NCBI RefSeq assembly: GCF_018687515.1 | Contig: NZ_CP061294.1 | Coordinates: 744,001 to 808,000, forward strand | DNA length: 64,000 bases | Direction: 5' to 3' | Origin: Polynucleobacter sp. MWH-Spelu-300-X4 | GTDB taxonomy: Bacteria > Pseudomonadota > Gammaproteobacteria > Burkholderiales > Burkholderiaceae | Shown here: positions 1 through 9,080 of the stretch, piece by piece | Position numbering within the stretch: the stretch's first letter is position 1 | How the letters are laid out: each line of letters opens with the position of its first letter | Translations under genes and position numbers: made by a program | Notes under the pieces: model-generated | What the model saw: the letters and a program-made list of their open reading frames with translations, nothing else | Told to the model about the DNA's origin: nothing | The model's database searches: none

Positions 1-1
1 G

Positions 2-829
2 ATTCAGTTTGCTAATTTCACTTTGGCAACTAAGCAACCTGCAATGACTGCGCCTGCTTTAGCGCAATTGTTAGATCATGTTAAAAGTAAAGAAGGTTTA
101 GATGCCTTTGTGGACCGTTCTATTTACTTAATTAGATCGCAAGCCGCTTCTGTATTTGGTAATTTGGCGATGGTTGTGCCTGCTGCTGTTTTAATTCAAG
201 TGGCCATTATGTTCATTATTGGTACCCCAAGCATGAGTTCTGTGAAGGCTCAAGCTGTTTTGCAGACAGTCTCGCCATTCAGTGGTGCTTTGATTTTTGC
301 AGCGTTTACTGGTGTATTGCTTTGGCTATCTAGTTTGATTGCGGGATTGGTGGATAACTGGTTTGTTTTGCATCACATGCAAGATGTGATTCGTTATAAC
401 CGTCGTTTAAATATCGTTTTCGGTGAGGTGAGGGCTTCTCGTTGGTCAATTTGGTGGCGCGAGAATATTGCCATCGTGGCAGCTAATGTTTCTTTGGGTG
501 TGTTGTTGGTGTTGGGCCCATCGTTAATGATTTCTTTAGGTTTTGGTTTGGATGTGCGCCATGTCACCTTATCTGCGGGTTCATTCGCTGCTGCAGCCAC
601 GGCTCTTGGTTGGAAGGTATTTTTAACGGCAGGCTTTTGGTTGGGTATTGTCGGGGTTTTGTTAATTGGGGTTATTAATGTCCTAGTTAGTTTTTCTTTA
701 GCCTTTCATATGGCTTTGAGATCAAGGGATTTGCCTGAGTTGGATCGTTTGAGGTTATATCTTGCTCTTAGAGATAGGATTAAGGGCAATGTCAGAGGGG
801 TTATTCTTCCAGGTAACTCATTGAAATAA
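2..829 (+). CDS. Site-specific recombinase (SpecificRecomb/Gcr family), C-terminal part only
   Basis: The reading frame is open back to the left edge of the window, so the 5' part is missing; the TTG at 23 is only the first possible start inside the window. The visible 275 or so residues contain about four strongly hydrophobic segments (roughly residues 43-67, 88-113, 148-172 and 200-232 counted from the TTG) and the motif DVRHVTLSAG at 177-186, which I recognise from the Burkholderiales membrane family called 'site-specific recombinase' (Pfam SpecificRecomb). Despite that name it has no recognised tyrosine or serine recombinase catalytic residues in this part, and its true role is unclear. 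A terminator follows at 857. Family assignment is from memory of the motif; full-length members are usually about twice this size or more. Confidence 0.7.
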   Translation: MQFANFTLATKQPAMTAPALAQLLDHVKSKEGLDAFVDRSIYLIRSQAASVFGNLAMVVPAAVLIQVAIMFIIGTPSMSSVKAQAVLQTVSPFSGALIFAAFTGVLLWLSSLIAGLVDNWFVLHHMQDVIRYNRRLNIVFGEVRASRWSIWWRENIAIVAANVSLGVLLVLGPSLMISLGFGLDVRHVTLSAGSFAAAATALGWKVFLTAGFWLGIVGVLLIGVINVLVSFSLAFHMALRSRDLPELDRLRLYLALRDRIKGNVRGVILPGNSLK

Positions 830-856
830 TTATATTTTTATAAATAAATGATTGTG

Positions 857-885
857 AATGGCGTCCTTTGAGGCGCCATTTTCAT
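857..885 (+). terminator. Intrinsic terminator after the recombinase-like gene
   Basis: AATGGCG (857-863) pairs with CGCCATT (874-880), and CCT/AGG extends the stem inwards around a 3-base loop. A TTTT run follows. It separates the upstream gene from the isc operon. Confidence 0.8.
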
Positions 886-918
886 TCATTGCCCGAGCAA
901 TTTAGTTGGGTATCTGAT

Positions 919-943
919 AAACTTGAGTCCATAAGTAGGGTAT
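919..943 (+). promoter_or_regulatory. Probable IscR type-1 binding site / isc promoter region
   Basis: The 25 bases from 919 to 943 match most positions of the published E. coli type-1 IscR consensus (ATASYYGACT-RWWW-YAGTCRRSTAT), with the right half AAGTAGGGTAT being strongest. A possible -35 element TTGAGT (923-928) lies inside it, as in E. coli where apo/holo switching represses iscR. A -10 around 945-951 is weak. The site ends 37 bases before the iscR start. The match was made by eye against a remembered consensus. Confidence 0.6.
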
Positions 944-980
944 TGCGATTTCGTGATGCTCTTAGTAGAGGAGGAATCAG

Positions 981-1550
981 ATGAGACTGACAACTAAAGG
1001 ACGTTTTGCTGTAACTGCAATGATTGATTTGGCTTTGCGTGAGTCGCAGGGGCCCGTGACTTTGGCTGGTATTAGCCAAAGGCAGAATATTTCTCTTTCT
1101 TATTTAGAACAACTATTTGGTAAGTTGCGTCGCTTCGATATTGTTGAAAGCACACGTGGTCCTGGTGGCGGCTATACCCTAGCGAGAAGACCACAAGAAG
1201 TGACTGTAGCCGACATCATTATTGCTGTGGATGAACCTTTGGATGCAACTCAATGTGGTGGCAAAGGTAATTGTCACGGCGAAGATCAAAGCAAAGGTCG
1301 TTGTATGACGCATGACCTATGGACTAACTTGAATCAGAAGATGGTCGAGTATCTAAGTTCTGTGAGTTTGGCTGATTTGATGAAGCAGCAAGAGGGGCGT
1401 GTGGTCATGCAAGATTTGAGGACTTCTAAAGCAAAAATGGATGCGCCTCAAAAGCCACATAAAGCAGTCGTTGAAGCGGCCAAGAAAGAGCCTGAAACGA
1501 AGAAGCCTTTGGCTAACTCAGTGTTTACTTTTGCTCAGCAAATTAATTGA
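981..1550 (+). CDS. iscR: Fe-S cluster assembly transcriptional regulator IscR
   Basis: Rrf2-family repressor that senses [2Fe-2S] status and controls the isc operon. The N-terminal winged helix-turn-helix (MRLTTKGRFAV start, recognition region about residues 25-60, RGPGGGYTLAR at 59-69) is intact. Cluster ligands are C92, C98, C108 and H111; E. coli uses C92, C98, C104 and H107, so the loop before the third cysteine is four residues longer here. A Lys/Ala-rich tail of about 40 residues extends beyond the core. The start is fixed by an AGAGGAGGAA ribosome site. It is first gene of an operon that runs to fdx, with a probable self-binding site upstream at 919-943. Confidence 0.95.
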   Translation: MRLTTKGRFAVTAMIDLALRESQGPVTLAGISQRQNISLSYLEQLFGKLRRFDIVESTRGPGGGYTLARRPQEVTVADIIIAVDEPLDATQCGGKGNCHGEDQSKGRCMTHDLWTNLNQKMVEYLSSVSLADLMKQQEGRVVMQDLRTSKAKMDAPQKPHKAVVEAAKKEPETKKPLANSVFTFAQQIN

Positions 1551-1594
1551 ACCTAATAATAAAAAACTGAAGAATTTAAAAAGGATTTAAGAAT

Positions 1595-2839
1595 ATGTCG
1601 TCACCTAAACCAGTGCCAATGTTTAGCCCAGAGCATTTCCCTATTTATATGGATTACTCTGCGACTACGCCTGTGGACCCGCGAGTTGTGGATGTGATGA
1701 TTCCTTATTTACGTGAGCAATTTGGTAACCCTGCGTCACGTAGTCATGCGTATGGATGGAGTGCTGAGGAGGCAGTTGAAAATGCACGTTCTGAAGTAGC
1801 TAAGTTGGTTAATGCAGATCCTAGAGAAATTGTTTGGACTTCTGGTGCAACCGAGAGCAATAACTTGGCATTGAAGGGCGCAGCGCATTTTTACAAAGAA
1901 AAAGGCAAGCATCTTATTACCGTGAAAACTGAGCACAAGGCTGTTTTGGATACTTGCCGTGAGCTTGAGCGTGAGGGTTACGAAGTAACTTATTTGGATG
2001 TTTTGCCAAATGGGTTAATTGACTTTGAGGTATTAAAGGCAGCAGTTCGCCCAGACACTATTTTAATTTCTGTGATGTTTGTTAATAATGAAATTGGTGT
2101 TATTCAAGACATTCCTCGCATTGGTGAGTTTTGTCGTGAGAAGGGCATTATTTTCCATGTGGATGCTGCTCAAGCAACGGGTAAGGTGGTTATTGACCTT
2201 CAAACAATGAAGGTTGATCTAATGAGTTTCTCTGCGCACAAAACATATGGCCCTAAAGGTGTTGGTGCCTTGTATGTAAGACGTAAACCACGTGTGCGTA
2301 TTGAGGCTCAGATGCATGGCGGTGGTCATGAGCGCGGCATGCGCTCTGGAACATTGGCGCCACACCAAATCGCTGGTATGGGTGAGTGTTTCAGAATTGC
2401 TAGAGAAGAAATGCAAGTTGAGAATGAGCGTATCCGTATGTTGCGCGATCGTTTATGGAATGGCCTCAATCAAATTGAAGAGGTTTATCTCAACGGTGAT
2501 ATGGATAGTAGGGTTCCACATAACTTGAACATTAGTTTTAATTATGTGGAAGGTGAGTCGATGATCATGGCGTTAAAAGATATCGCTGTATCAAGTGGTT
2601 CAGCATGTACATCTGCTTCATTAGAGCCTTCTTATGTGTTGCGATCATTGGGGCGTAATGATGAATTGGCGCATAGCTCGATTCGTTTCACAATTGGTCG
2701 CTTTACAACTGAAGAAGATGTTGATTTCACAATTGATTTAGTCAAGAGCAAGATTGCTAAGTTAAGAGAATTATCTCCATTGTGGGAAATGTATAAAGAT
2801 GGCGTTGATTTAAGTACGATTCAGTGGGCAGCCCACTAA
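1595..2839 (+). CDS. iscS: Cysteine desulfurase IscS
   Basis: Pyridoxal-phosphate enzyme that takes sulfur from cysteine and passes it as persulfide to IscU and to tRNA thiolation enzymes. The PLP lysine is K216 in [12 protein letters not shown]. The catalytic cysteine is C338 in [12 protein letters not shown], in the long mobile loop typical of group I (IscS/NifS) enzymes. The conserved C-terminal tail ([14 protein letters not shown]) used for IscU docking is present. At 414 residues it is about ten longer than E. coli IscS because of the N-terminal extension. A 44-base gap separates it from iscR; AAGGA precedes the ATG. Confidence 0.97.
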   Translation: MSSPKPVPMFSPEHFPIYMDYSATTPVDPRVVDVMIPYLREQFGNPASRSHAYGWSAEEAVENARSEVAKLVNADPREIVWTSGATESNNLALKGAAHFYKEKGKHLITVKTEHKAVLDTCRELEREGYEVTYLDVLPNGLIDFEVLKAAVRPDTILISVMFVNNEIGVIQDIPRIGEFCREKGIIFHVDAAQATGKVVIDLQTMKVDLMSFSAHKTYGPKGVGALYVRRKPRVRIEAQMHGGGHERGMRSGTLAPHQIAGMGECFRIAREEMQVENERIRMLRDRLWNGLNQIEEVYLNGDMDSRVPHNLNISFNYVEGESMIMALKDIAVSSGSACTSASLEPSYVLRSLGRNDELAHSSIRFTIGRFTTEEDVDFTIDLVKSKIAKLRELSPLWEMYKDGVDLSTIQWAAH

Positions 2840-2867
2840 TTAACTGGAAAGAATTAAGGAGTTAAAG

Positions 2868-3251
2868 ATGGCTTATAGCGATAAAGTAATTGAGCATTAT
2901 GAAAATCCACGCAATGTAGGTTCCTTTGAAAAAGGGGATGATCATGTGGGTACAGGTATGGTAGGTGCACCCGCTTGTGGCGACGTTATGAAATTACAAA
3001 TTCGTGTTAACGATCAAGGTGTGATTGAAGACGCTAAATTTAAAACTTATGGTTGCGGCTCAGCGATTGCTTCATCTTCTTTGGTAACGGAGTGGGTGAA
3101 AGGCAAGACTTTGGATCAGGCCCTTGAGATTAAGAACTCTCAAATTGCAGAAGAGTTGGCTTTGCCTCCAGTAAAGATTCACTGTTCTATTTTGGCTGAA
3201 GATGCTATTAAAGCAGCTGTTAAAGATTACAAAGAAAAACACGCTAAATAA
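2868..3251 (+). CDS. iscU: Fe-S cluster assembly scaffold IscU
   Basis: Scaffold on which [2Fe-2S] clusters are built from IscS sulfur and iron before transfer to apo-proteins. All expected ligand residues are seen: C37 and D39 in PACGDV, C63 in YGCGSA, C106 in [11 protein letters not shown]. The LPPVK peptide recognised by the HscA chaperone is at residues 99-103, matching the hscA and hscB genes downstream. Length (127) is normal. It is 28 bases after iscS and 2 bases before iscA, so almost certainly cotranscribed. Confidence 0.98.
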   Translation: MAYSDKVIEHYENPRNVGSFEKGDDHVGTGMVGAPACGDVMKLQIRVNDQGVIEDAKFKTYGCGSAIASSSLVTEWVKGKTLDQALEIKNSQIAEELALPPVKIHCSILAEDAIKAAVKDYKEKHAK

Positions 3252-3253
3252 TC

Positions 3254-3577
3254 ATGGCTATTACGCTTACTGAAAAAGCTGCCAAACATATCACGCGTTA
3301 TATTGAACGTCGTGGTAAGGGTATTGGCTTGCGCCTTGGTGTTAGAACCACAGGTTGTTCTGGTTTAGCCTATCAGTTGGAGTATGTTGACGAGGCTGCT
3401 CCTGAAGATACTTTATTTGAGTCGCTAGGTGTAAAGGTTTATGTGGACCCTAAGAGCTTGGCATATCTTGATGGCACAGAGTTAGATTATGTGCGTGAGG
3501 GATTAAACGAAGGGTTTAAGTTCCAAAATCCGAATGTGAAAGATGAGTGCGGTTGTGGCGAGTCTTTTAGAGTTTGA
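3254..3577 (+). CDS. iscA: A-type Fe-S carrier protein IscA
   Basis: Carrier that receives clusters from IscU and delivers them to client proteins. The three invariant cysteines are C35 (TTGCSGLAY) and C99/C101 (ECGCGESF). It has 107 residues, normal for the family. Its 3' end overlaps the start of hscB by 35 bases, which suggests translational coupling. Paralogues such as ErpA share the same cysteine pattern; position inside the isc operon makes IscA the best name. Confidence 0.96.
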   Translation: MAITLTEKAAKHITRYIERRGKGIGLRLGVRTTGCSGLAYQLEYVDEAAPEDTLFESLGVKVYVDPKSLAYLDGTELDYVREGLNEGFKFQNPNVKDECGCGESFRV

Positions 3578-4076
3578 CGATTACTTTGCCCTGTTTCAGT
3601 TAAAGCCGCAATTCAAAATAGATAGGCAGGCTTTGGAGTCTGCTTATTTAACTGTCCAAAAACAAGTACACCCTGATTTGCATGTCCAAGGTAGTGATGC
3701 TGAAAAGCGCATCTCAATGCAGATGGCTACCTTAGCGAACGCTGCCTATCGAACGCTTACCAATCCTATTCAACGAGGTTTGTATCTGTGCGCTAAAAAT
3801 GGCGTGGATCCTCAGTTGGAAACAAATACTGCTATGCCCGCTCAGTTTTTAATGCAGCAGATGGAGTGGCGTGAATCTTTAGATGAGGTTAGAGATCAGC
3901 CCAATCAGTTAGATCAGCTATACCAGCAAGTGGAAGCCACTCGCAAAGAACTTTTGCTGGAAGTTGAAGTAGCAATTGATCAAGCTCACAATTTTCAATT
4001 AGCTGCTGAGAAGCTCAGGGCTTTATTATTCATTGATAAATTTAGCGTTGAATTAGAAGACGCAATGTCAGCATAA
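3543..4076 (+). CDS. hscB: Fe-S biogenesis J-domain co-chaperone HscB
   Basis: J-type co-chaperone that brings IscU to HscA and stimulates its ATPase. The N-terminal J domain carries HPD at residues 43-45 (QVHPDLH), followed by the helix with [10 protein letters not shown]; the C-terminal part (about 95-177) is the three-helix IscU-binding bundle. The ATG at 3543 lies inside iscA and gives a 177-residue protein; an in-frame GTG at 3555 is an alternative and would shorten the overlap. Twelve bases separate its stop from hscA. Confidence 0.95.
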   Translation: MSAVVASLLEFDDYFALFQLKPQFKIDRQALESAYLTVQKQVHPDLHVQGSDAEKRISMQMATLANAAYRTLTNPIQRGLYLCAKNGVDPQLETNTAMPAQFLMQQMEWRESLDEVRDQPNQLDQLYQQVEATRKELLLEVEVAIDQAHNFQLAAEKLRALLFIDKFSVELEDAMSA

Positions 4077-4088
4077 CTACACATATAT

Positions 4089-5954
4089 ATGGCCCTATTA
4101 CAAATCGCCGAGCCTGGTCAGTCATTAGCTCCTCATCAAAGACGTATCGCTGTTGGTATAGATTTAGGAACCACCAATTCTTTGGTGGCTACTATGAAAA
4201 ATGCTCTTCCTGAAGTTTTGGTTGATGAGCAGGGGCGAGCATTGCTGCCATCGGTCGTGCGTTATTTACCTGGTGGTACGACGCAGGCTGGTTATCAAGC
4301 CTTACAGAATGCGAATGGGGATCCTAAAAACACGATTATTTCAGCTAAGCGTTTTATGGGGCGTGGGTTGAGTGACGTGGCGCATTTTGAATCTTTGCCT
4401 TATGAGTTTGTGGATGCTCCTGGCATGCTCAAAATAAAAACAATTGCTGGTGATAAGAGTCCTGTTGAAGTATCTGCGGAGATTTTGGCAAGATTAAGAC
4501 AAAGAGCGGAAGATTCTTTTGATGATGAAATCGTGGGTGCGGTTATTACCGTGCCAGCTTATTTTGATGATGCTCAAAGACAAGCTACTAAAGATGCTGC
4601 AAAATTAGCAGGTATAGAAGTTTTAAGGCTGTTAAATGAGCCAACAGCTGCTGCAGTTGCTTATGGATTGGATAATGCTTCAGAAGGCCTTTACGCCGTT
4701 TACGATTTGGGTGGAGGTACTTTTGATATTTCTATTCTGAGGTTGAGTAAGGGTGTCTTTGAAGTACTCTCAACTGGCGGTGACTCGGCTTTAGGCGGTG
4801 ATGACTTTGACCATCGTTTGTATTGCTGGGTATTAGAGCAAGCTAAGTTGCAGCTTTTATCAGACAAAGATACGCGTTTATTGGTGAGCGCTGCAAAGGA
4901 AGCCAAGGAACAGTTAAGCAAGAACCCGCTTGCAAGAGTGCATGTGACATTGGGGACCGGTACGGTTGTTAATGTAGGCATTAGTCAAGCCCAGTTCTTT
5001 GAGCTAACCCAGCATTTAGTTTCTAAAACATTGGTTGCTGCTAAAAAAGCCTTAAGAGATGCTGGTTTGACTGCTGAAGAAATTAAAGGTGTGGTGATGG
5101 TGGGGGGTGCTACTCGCATGCCGCATGTGCAAAGAGCGGTTGGCGAGTTATTTGGTCAAGCGCCGTTAAATAATTTAGACCCGGATAAAGTAGTGGCCAT
5201 GGGCGCTGCAATGCAGGCTGATCTATTGGCTGGTAATAAGCAAAAGGGTGAAGAATGGTTGTTGTTAGATGTAATTCCTTTATCTTTGGGTGTTGAAACC
5301 ATGGGTGGATTGGTTGAGAAAATTATTCCTCGTAATACGCCGATTCCAGTAGCTCGAGCTCAAGATTTCACAACCTTCAGGGATGGTCAAACGGCTTTAG
5401 CCTTGCATGTGCTGCAAGGTGAGCGAGAAGTGGTCGATGCTTGCCGATCATTAGCTAAATTTGAATTACGGGGTATCCCGCCAATGGCTGCTGGCGCAGC
5501 TCGTATTCGTGTCACCTATCAAGTGGATGCGGATGGTTTGTTGTCTGTAACCGCAAAAGAGCAACAGTCTAGTGTTGAGGCTAGCATTACAGTCAAGCCA
5601 TCCTATGGCTTATCAGACTCTGATATCACTACGATGCTTCAAGATGGCTTTAGCCATGCTGCAGAAGATGTTCAGGCTAGAGCGTTGAGAGAAGAGATTG
5701 TTGATGCTAATCGTTTAATTGAGGCTGTTGAGGCAGCGCTTTTAGAAGATAAACATCTGCTTGATGAAGATGAGTTAGATGTTATTGAGCGAAAAGTATT
5801 GGCGTTAAAAGAATTGGTTAAAACAACTAAAGATGCACAGGTTTTGAGGCGTTCTGTTGAATCTTTATCTAAAGCAACCGATGATTTTGCGGCTCGCCGT
5901 ATGAACGAGAGTATTAAAAAAGCTTTATCTGGCAAAAAAATTGCAGAGATTTAA
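4089..5954 (+). CDS. hscA: Hsp70-type Fe-S assembly chaperone HscA
   Basis: Specialised Hsp70 that, with HscB, drives cluster release from IscU by binding its LPPVK peptide. The nucleotide-binding domain has GIDLGTTNS at 23-31 and YDLGGGTFD around 205-212; the substrate domain begins after the linker near [14 protein letters not shown]. The final 90 residues form the helical lid and lack the charged EEVD-like end of general DnaK, as expected for HscA. Length of 621 fits the family (about 616). Operon position between hscB and fdx confirms the assignment over DnaK. Confidence 0.97.
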   Translation: MALLQIAEPGQSLAPHQRRIAVGIDLGTTNSLVATMKNALPEVLVDEQGRALLPSVVRYLPGGTTQAGYQALQNANGDPKNTIISAKRFMGRGLSDVAHFESLPYEFVDAPGMLKIKTIAGDKSPVEVSAEILARLRQRAEDSFDDEIVGAVITVPAYFDDAQRQATKDAAKLAGIEVLRLLNEPTAAAVAYGLDNASEGLYAVYDLGGGTFDISILRLSKGVFEVLSTGGDSALGGDDFDHRLYCWVLEQAKLQLLSDKDTRLLVSAAKEAKEQLSKNPLARVHVTLGTGTVVNVGISQAQFFELTQHLVSKTLVAAKKALRDAGLTAEEIKGVVMVGGATRMPHVQRAVGELFGQAPLNNLDPDKVVAMGAAMQADLLAGNKQKGEEWLLLDVIPLSLGVETMGGLVEKIIPRNTPIPVARAQDFTTFRDGQTALALHVLQGEREVVDACRSLAKFELRGIPPMAAGAARIRVTYQVDADGLLSVTAKEQQSSVEASITVKPSYGLSDSDITTMLQDGFSHAAEDVQARALREEIVDANRLIEAVEAALLEDKHLLDEDELDVIERKVLALKELVKTTKDAQVLRRSVESLSKATDDFAARRMNESIKKALSGKKIAEI

Positions 5955-5965
5955 AAGGAATAGGA

Positions 5966-6304
5966 ATGCCACAAATAGTTGTATTGCCACACGCTGAATA
6001 TTGCCCGGAAGGGGCTGTTCTTGAAGTTGAAACTGGAGCCAATCTTTGCGAGGCTTTATTGGAACATGATATTGAGATTGAGCATGCCTGTGAGTTATCT
6101 TGTGCATGTACCACTTGCCATGTGATTGTGCGTGAGGGTGCTGCTAGTTTGAATGAATCAACCGAGGAAGAGGATGATTTGTTAGATCGTGCTTGGGGCT
6201 TAACACCTCAATCAAGATTATCTTGCCAAGCAATCGTGGCCAAAGAAGATTTGGTGATTGAGATACCGAAGTATTCAATTAATCATGCTAAAGAGAGTCA
6301 CTAA
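5966..6304 (+). CDS. fdx: ISC-type [2Fe-2S] ferredoxin
   Basis: Adrenodoxin-like ferredoxin supplying electrons for cluster assembly. Ligands C42, C48, C51 and C87 occupy the same positions as in E. coli Fdx; an extra C46 lies between the first two. The protein has 112 residues. It is the last gene of the operon: no iscX reading frame exists between its stop at 6304 and the terminator at 6333-6362. Confidence 0.96.
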   Translation: MPQIVVLPHAEYCPEGAVLEVETGANLCEALLEHDIEIEHACELSCACTTCHVIVREGAASLNESTEEEDDLLDRAWGLTPQSRLSCQAIVAKEDLVIEIPKYSINHAKESH

Positions 6305-6332
6305 AAGCAAAGCGTTAAAGAATTTAAACAAT

Positions 6333-6362
6333 AAAAAAGGCTAGTTGAACTAGCCTTTTTTA
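6333..6362. terminator. Bidirectional terminator between fdx and lysS
   Basis: GGCTAG (6339-6344) and CTAGCC (6350-6355) form a stem, extended by flanking A and T runs, so it can end transcription of fdx on the plus strand and of lysS on the minus strand. Confidence 0.88.
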
Positions 6363-6406
6363 TTAGTGGAAGAGTTAATTGGTTAATAAACTAACTAACT
6401 TATTAA

Positions 6407-7936
6407 TCAATCTTCTCTTCTCATGTGAGGGAAAAGAATAACATCGCGAATGTTTGGTGAGTCTGTAATCAACATCATTAGGCGATCAATGCCGATACCG
6501 CAGCCGCCGGTTGGGGGCATGCCGTATTCAAGGGCACGGATGAAATCAGCATCGAAGTACATAGCTTCTTCGTCACCAGCTTCTTTTTGCTCTACTTGCT
6601 TGCGGAAGCGTTCTGCTTGGTCTTCAGCATCATTTAATTCAGAGAAGCCGTTAGCAATTTCGCGACCAGTAATAAATAATTCAAAACGCTCAGTGATACC
6701 TGGGCGCGTATCGGATTCACGAGCTAATGGACTTACTTCAATAGGGTAATCAATGATGTAAGTTGGTTCCCAAAGGTGTTCTTCAGCAGTTGCCTCAAAT
6801 AATGCTAATTGAAGAGCGCCAAGACCGGCATTTTTTAATGTAGGGCCGTTGATATCTTCGCCAGCTTTCTTCAGCTCGCCACGAATAAATTCTTTATCTT
6901 CAAGTTGAGCTGCTGTGTATTCTTTCTTCGATAGCGGCGCGTATTTCAGGATTGCTTCGGCAATGGTTAATCTTTGGAATGGCTTAGATAGATCCAATGC
7001 CTTGCCTTGATAAGTTAAGACGGCTGTGCCTTGGGCATCAATAGCCGCTGCTCGAATCAACTCTTCAGTAAATGTCATTAACCATTTGTAATCTGTATAA
7101 GCAGCATAGAATTCCATCATGGTGAATTCTGGGTTGTGACGTGGGCTAACGCCTTCGTTGCGGAAGTTACGGTTAACTTCAAATACGCGTTCAAAACCAC
7201 CGACCACTAAACGTTTCAAATAAAGCTCTGGGGCAATACGCAAGAACATCTGCATATCTAGAGCATTATGGTGAGTGATAAATGGTTTTGCCGCAGCTCC
7301 CCCTGGAATAGGGTGAAGCATCGGTGTTTCTACTTCCATAAAGCCAGCATCTTGCATGTGATGGCGGATCGAAGCCATTGCTTTGCTGCGAGCTAAGAAT
7401 GTTTGGCGCGTTTCAGGGGAAACAATTAAGTCAACGTAACGTTGGCGATATTTCAATTCTTGGTCTGATAAACCATGGAACTTGTCAGGTAGTGGACGTA
7501 ATGACTTGGATAGCAAACGTAGGTCTTTAACTTGAACCGATAGTTCACCTTTATTCGTTTTGAAGACCACGCCTTCAGCAGCAATAAAGTCACCCATGTC
7601 CCAGTGCTTAAAAGCATTGTGGGATGCTTCACCAGCATCGGCATCGTTAATGTAGAACTGAATTTGGCCGCTGCGATCTTGAATGGTCGCGAAGCTAGCT
7701 TTACCCATCACGCGCTTTAACATCATGCGGCCTGCAACTTTAACGGTGATGTTTCTTTCAGCTAAGTGTTCCTTGCTGATGTCGCCATAGTGAGCGTGCA
7801 AGTCAGCAGCCAAATGTGTTGGCACAAAATCATTAGGAAAGGCTACGCCGTTTTTGCGTAGATTGGCTAGCTTTTCTCTTCTTTCAGCAATGATGTGATT
7901 TTCGTCAACGATAGGGTTTTGATGTTCTTGGCTCAT
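6407..7936 (-). CDS. lysS: Lysyl-tRNA synthetase, class II
   Basis: Charges tRNA-Lys. The N-terminal OB-fold anticodon-binding domain (about residues 60-160, [17 protein letters not shown]) is followed by the class II catalytic core: motif 2 around [18 protein letters not shown] and motif 3 [13 protein letters not shown] near the C-terminus. The length of 509 residues is normal. It is the second gene after prfB on the minus strand (30-base gap), the prfB-lysS pair also known in E. coli. The shared terminator lies downstream at 6333-6362. Confidence 0.98.
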   Translation of the reverse strand: MSQEHQNPIVDENHIIAERREKLANLRKNGVAFPNDFVPTHLAADLHAHYGDISKEHLAERNITVKVAGRMMLKRVMGKASFATIQDRSGQIQFYINDADAGEASHNAFKHWDMGDFIAAEGVVFKTNKGELSVQVKDLRLLSKSLRPLPDKFHGLSDQELKYRQRYVDLIVSPETRQTFLARSKAMASIRHHMQDAGFMEVETPMLHPIPGGAAAKPFITHHNALDMQMFLRIAPELYLKRLVVGGFERVFEVNRNFRNEGVSPRHNPEFTMMEFYAAYTDYKWLMTFTEELIRAAAIDAQGTAVLTYQGKALDLSKPFQRLTIAEAILKYAPLSKKEYTAAQLEDKEFIRGELKKAGEDINGPTLKNAGLGALQLALFEATAEEHLWEPTYIIDYPIEVSPLARESDTRPGITERFELFITGREIANGFSELNDAEDQAERFRKQVEQKEAGDEEAMYFDADFIRALEYGMPPTGGCGIGIDRLMMLITDSPNIRDVILFPHMRRED

Positions 7937-7966
7937 GGTAGGTCCGGTAGATAATTCTGAATAAGG

Positions 7967-9071
7967 TTAAACGCCTTGCTTTAAGCTGGCTTCAATAAAC
8001 GCATCTAGATCGCCATCAAGTACTTTTTGAGTATTTGATATTTCAACGTTGGTGCGTAGGTCTTTAATACGGCTTTGGTCTAATACGTATGAACGAATTT
8101 GATGACCCCAACCCACATCACTCTTGGTGGCTTCAAGTTTGTCTTGTTCCGCTTGGCGCTTACGTAGTTCATGTTCATATAAGCGAGATTTCAACATCGA
8201 CATCGCTTCAGCTCGGTTTTTATGTTGGCTGCGGTCGTTTTGACATTGCACCACGATGCCTGTTGGAATGTGGGTTAAACGTACAGCAGAGTCTGTTTTA
8301 TTAATGTGCTGACCACCTGCACCAGAAGCACGGTAAGTATCTGTTCGAATATCAGCAGGGTTGATGTCGATTTCGATCGAGTCATCTACCTCTGGGTAAA
8401 CGAAGACGCTGGTAAATGATGTATGGCGACCATTCGCTGAGTCAAATGGTGATTTGCGTACTAAGCGATGCACACCTGTTTCAGTTCTTAGGTGGCCATA
8501 AGCGTATTCACCATCCACTTTGATGGTGGCGCTCTTAATACCTGCCACATCGCCATCGGATACCTCAAGTACTTCAGCTTTAAAGCCTTTACGTTCGCAG
8601 TAACGAATGTATTGGCGCAGTAGCATACTGGCCCAATCACACGCTTCTGTGCCGCCTGCACCTGATTGAATATCAATAAAGCAAGAGCTTGGATCCATTG
8701 GATTACTAAACATGCGGCGGAATTCAAGATCTTCCACTTGTTTGCGCATGCTTTCTGTATCAGCTTCGATGGAGCGAATGGTGTCAAAGTCACTTTCTTC
8801 TTTGGCCATATCCATGAGCTCTTGGCTAGCGGTAATGTTGTCGGTTAGGAAATTAATTGTTCCAACGACGCTATCCAGTGATTTTTTCTCTTTACCCAAA
8901 GCTTGTGCTTGCTTGGGGTCATCCCAAATTTTGGGATCTTCTAGGGTTTGATTAACCTCGACTAAGCGTTCTGCTTTGTTGTCGACGTCAAAGATACCTC
9001 CGTAGTTCAAGCGTACGTGTACGAAGGTCTTCGAGGGTATTTGTGATGAGATTTAGTTGTTCAGCTTCCAT
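7967..9071 (-). CDS. prfB: Peptide chain release factor 2, expressed by programmed +1 frameshift
   Basis: Recognises UGA and UAA stop codons and triggers peptide release. Translation begins at the ATG at 9071 ([11 protein letters not shown]...), runs 27 codons to CTT, meets an in-frame TGA as codon 28 and continues one base forward as GAC (D28). The joined product is 367 residues, the family norm; a call starting only at 9010 would miss about 20 N-terminal residues. The stop-recognition SPF motif is at 207-209 and the catalytic GGQ at 252-254 of the joined protein. It lies just upstream of lysS on the same strand. Confidence 0.96.
8987..9002 (-). promoter_or_regulatory. RF2 autoregulatory +1 frameshift site
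   Basis: On the minus strand GGAGG (9001-8997) sits three bases before CTTTGAC (8993-8987), the same arrangement as in E. coli prfB. The internal Shine-Dalgarno-like element and slow decoding of UGA when RF2 is scarce promote the shift, giving feedback control of RF2 level. Confidence 0.95.
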
Positions 9072-9080
9072 GGGGCGTAA

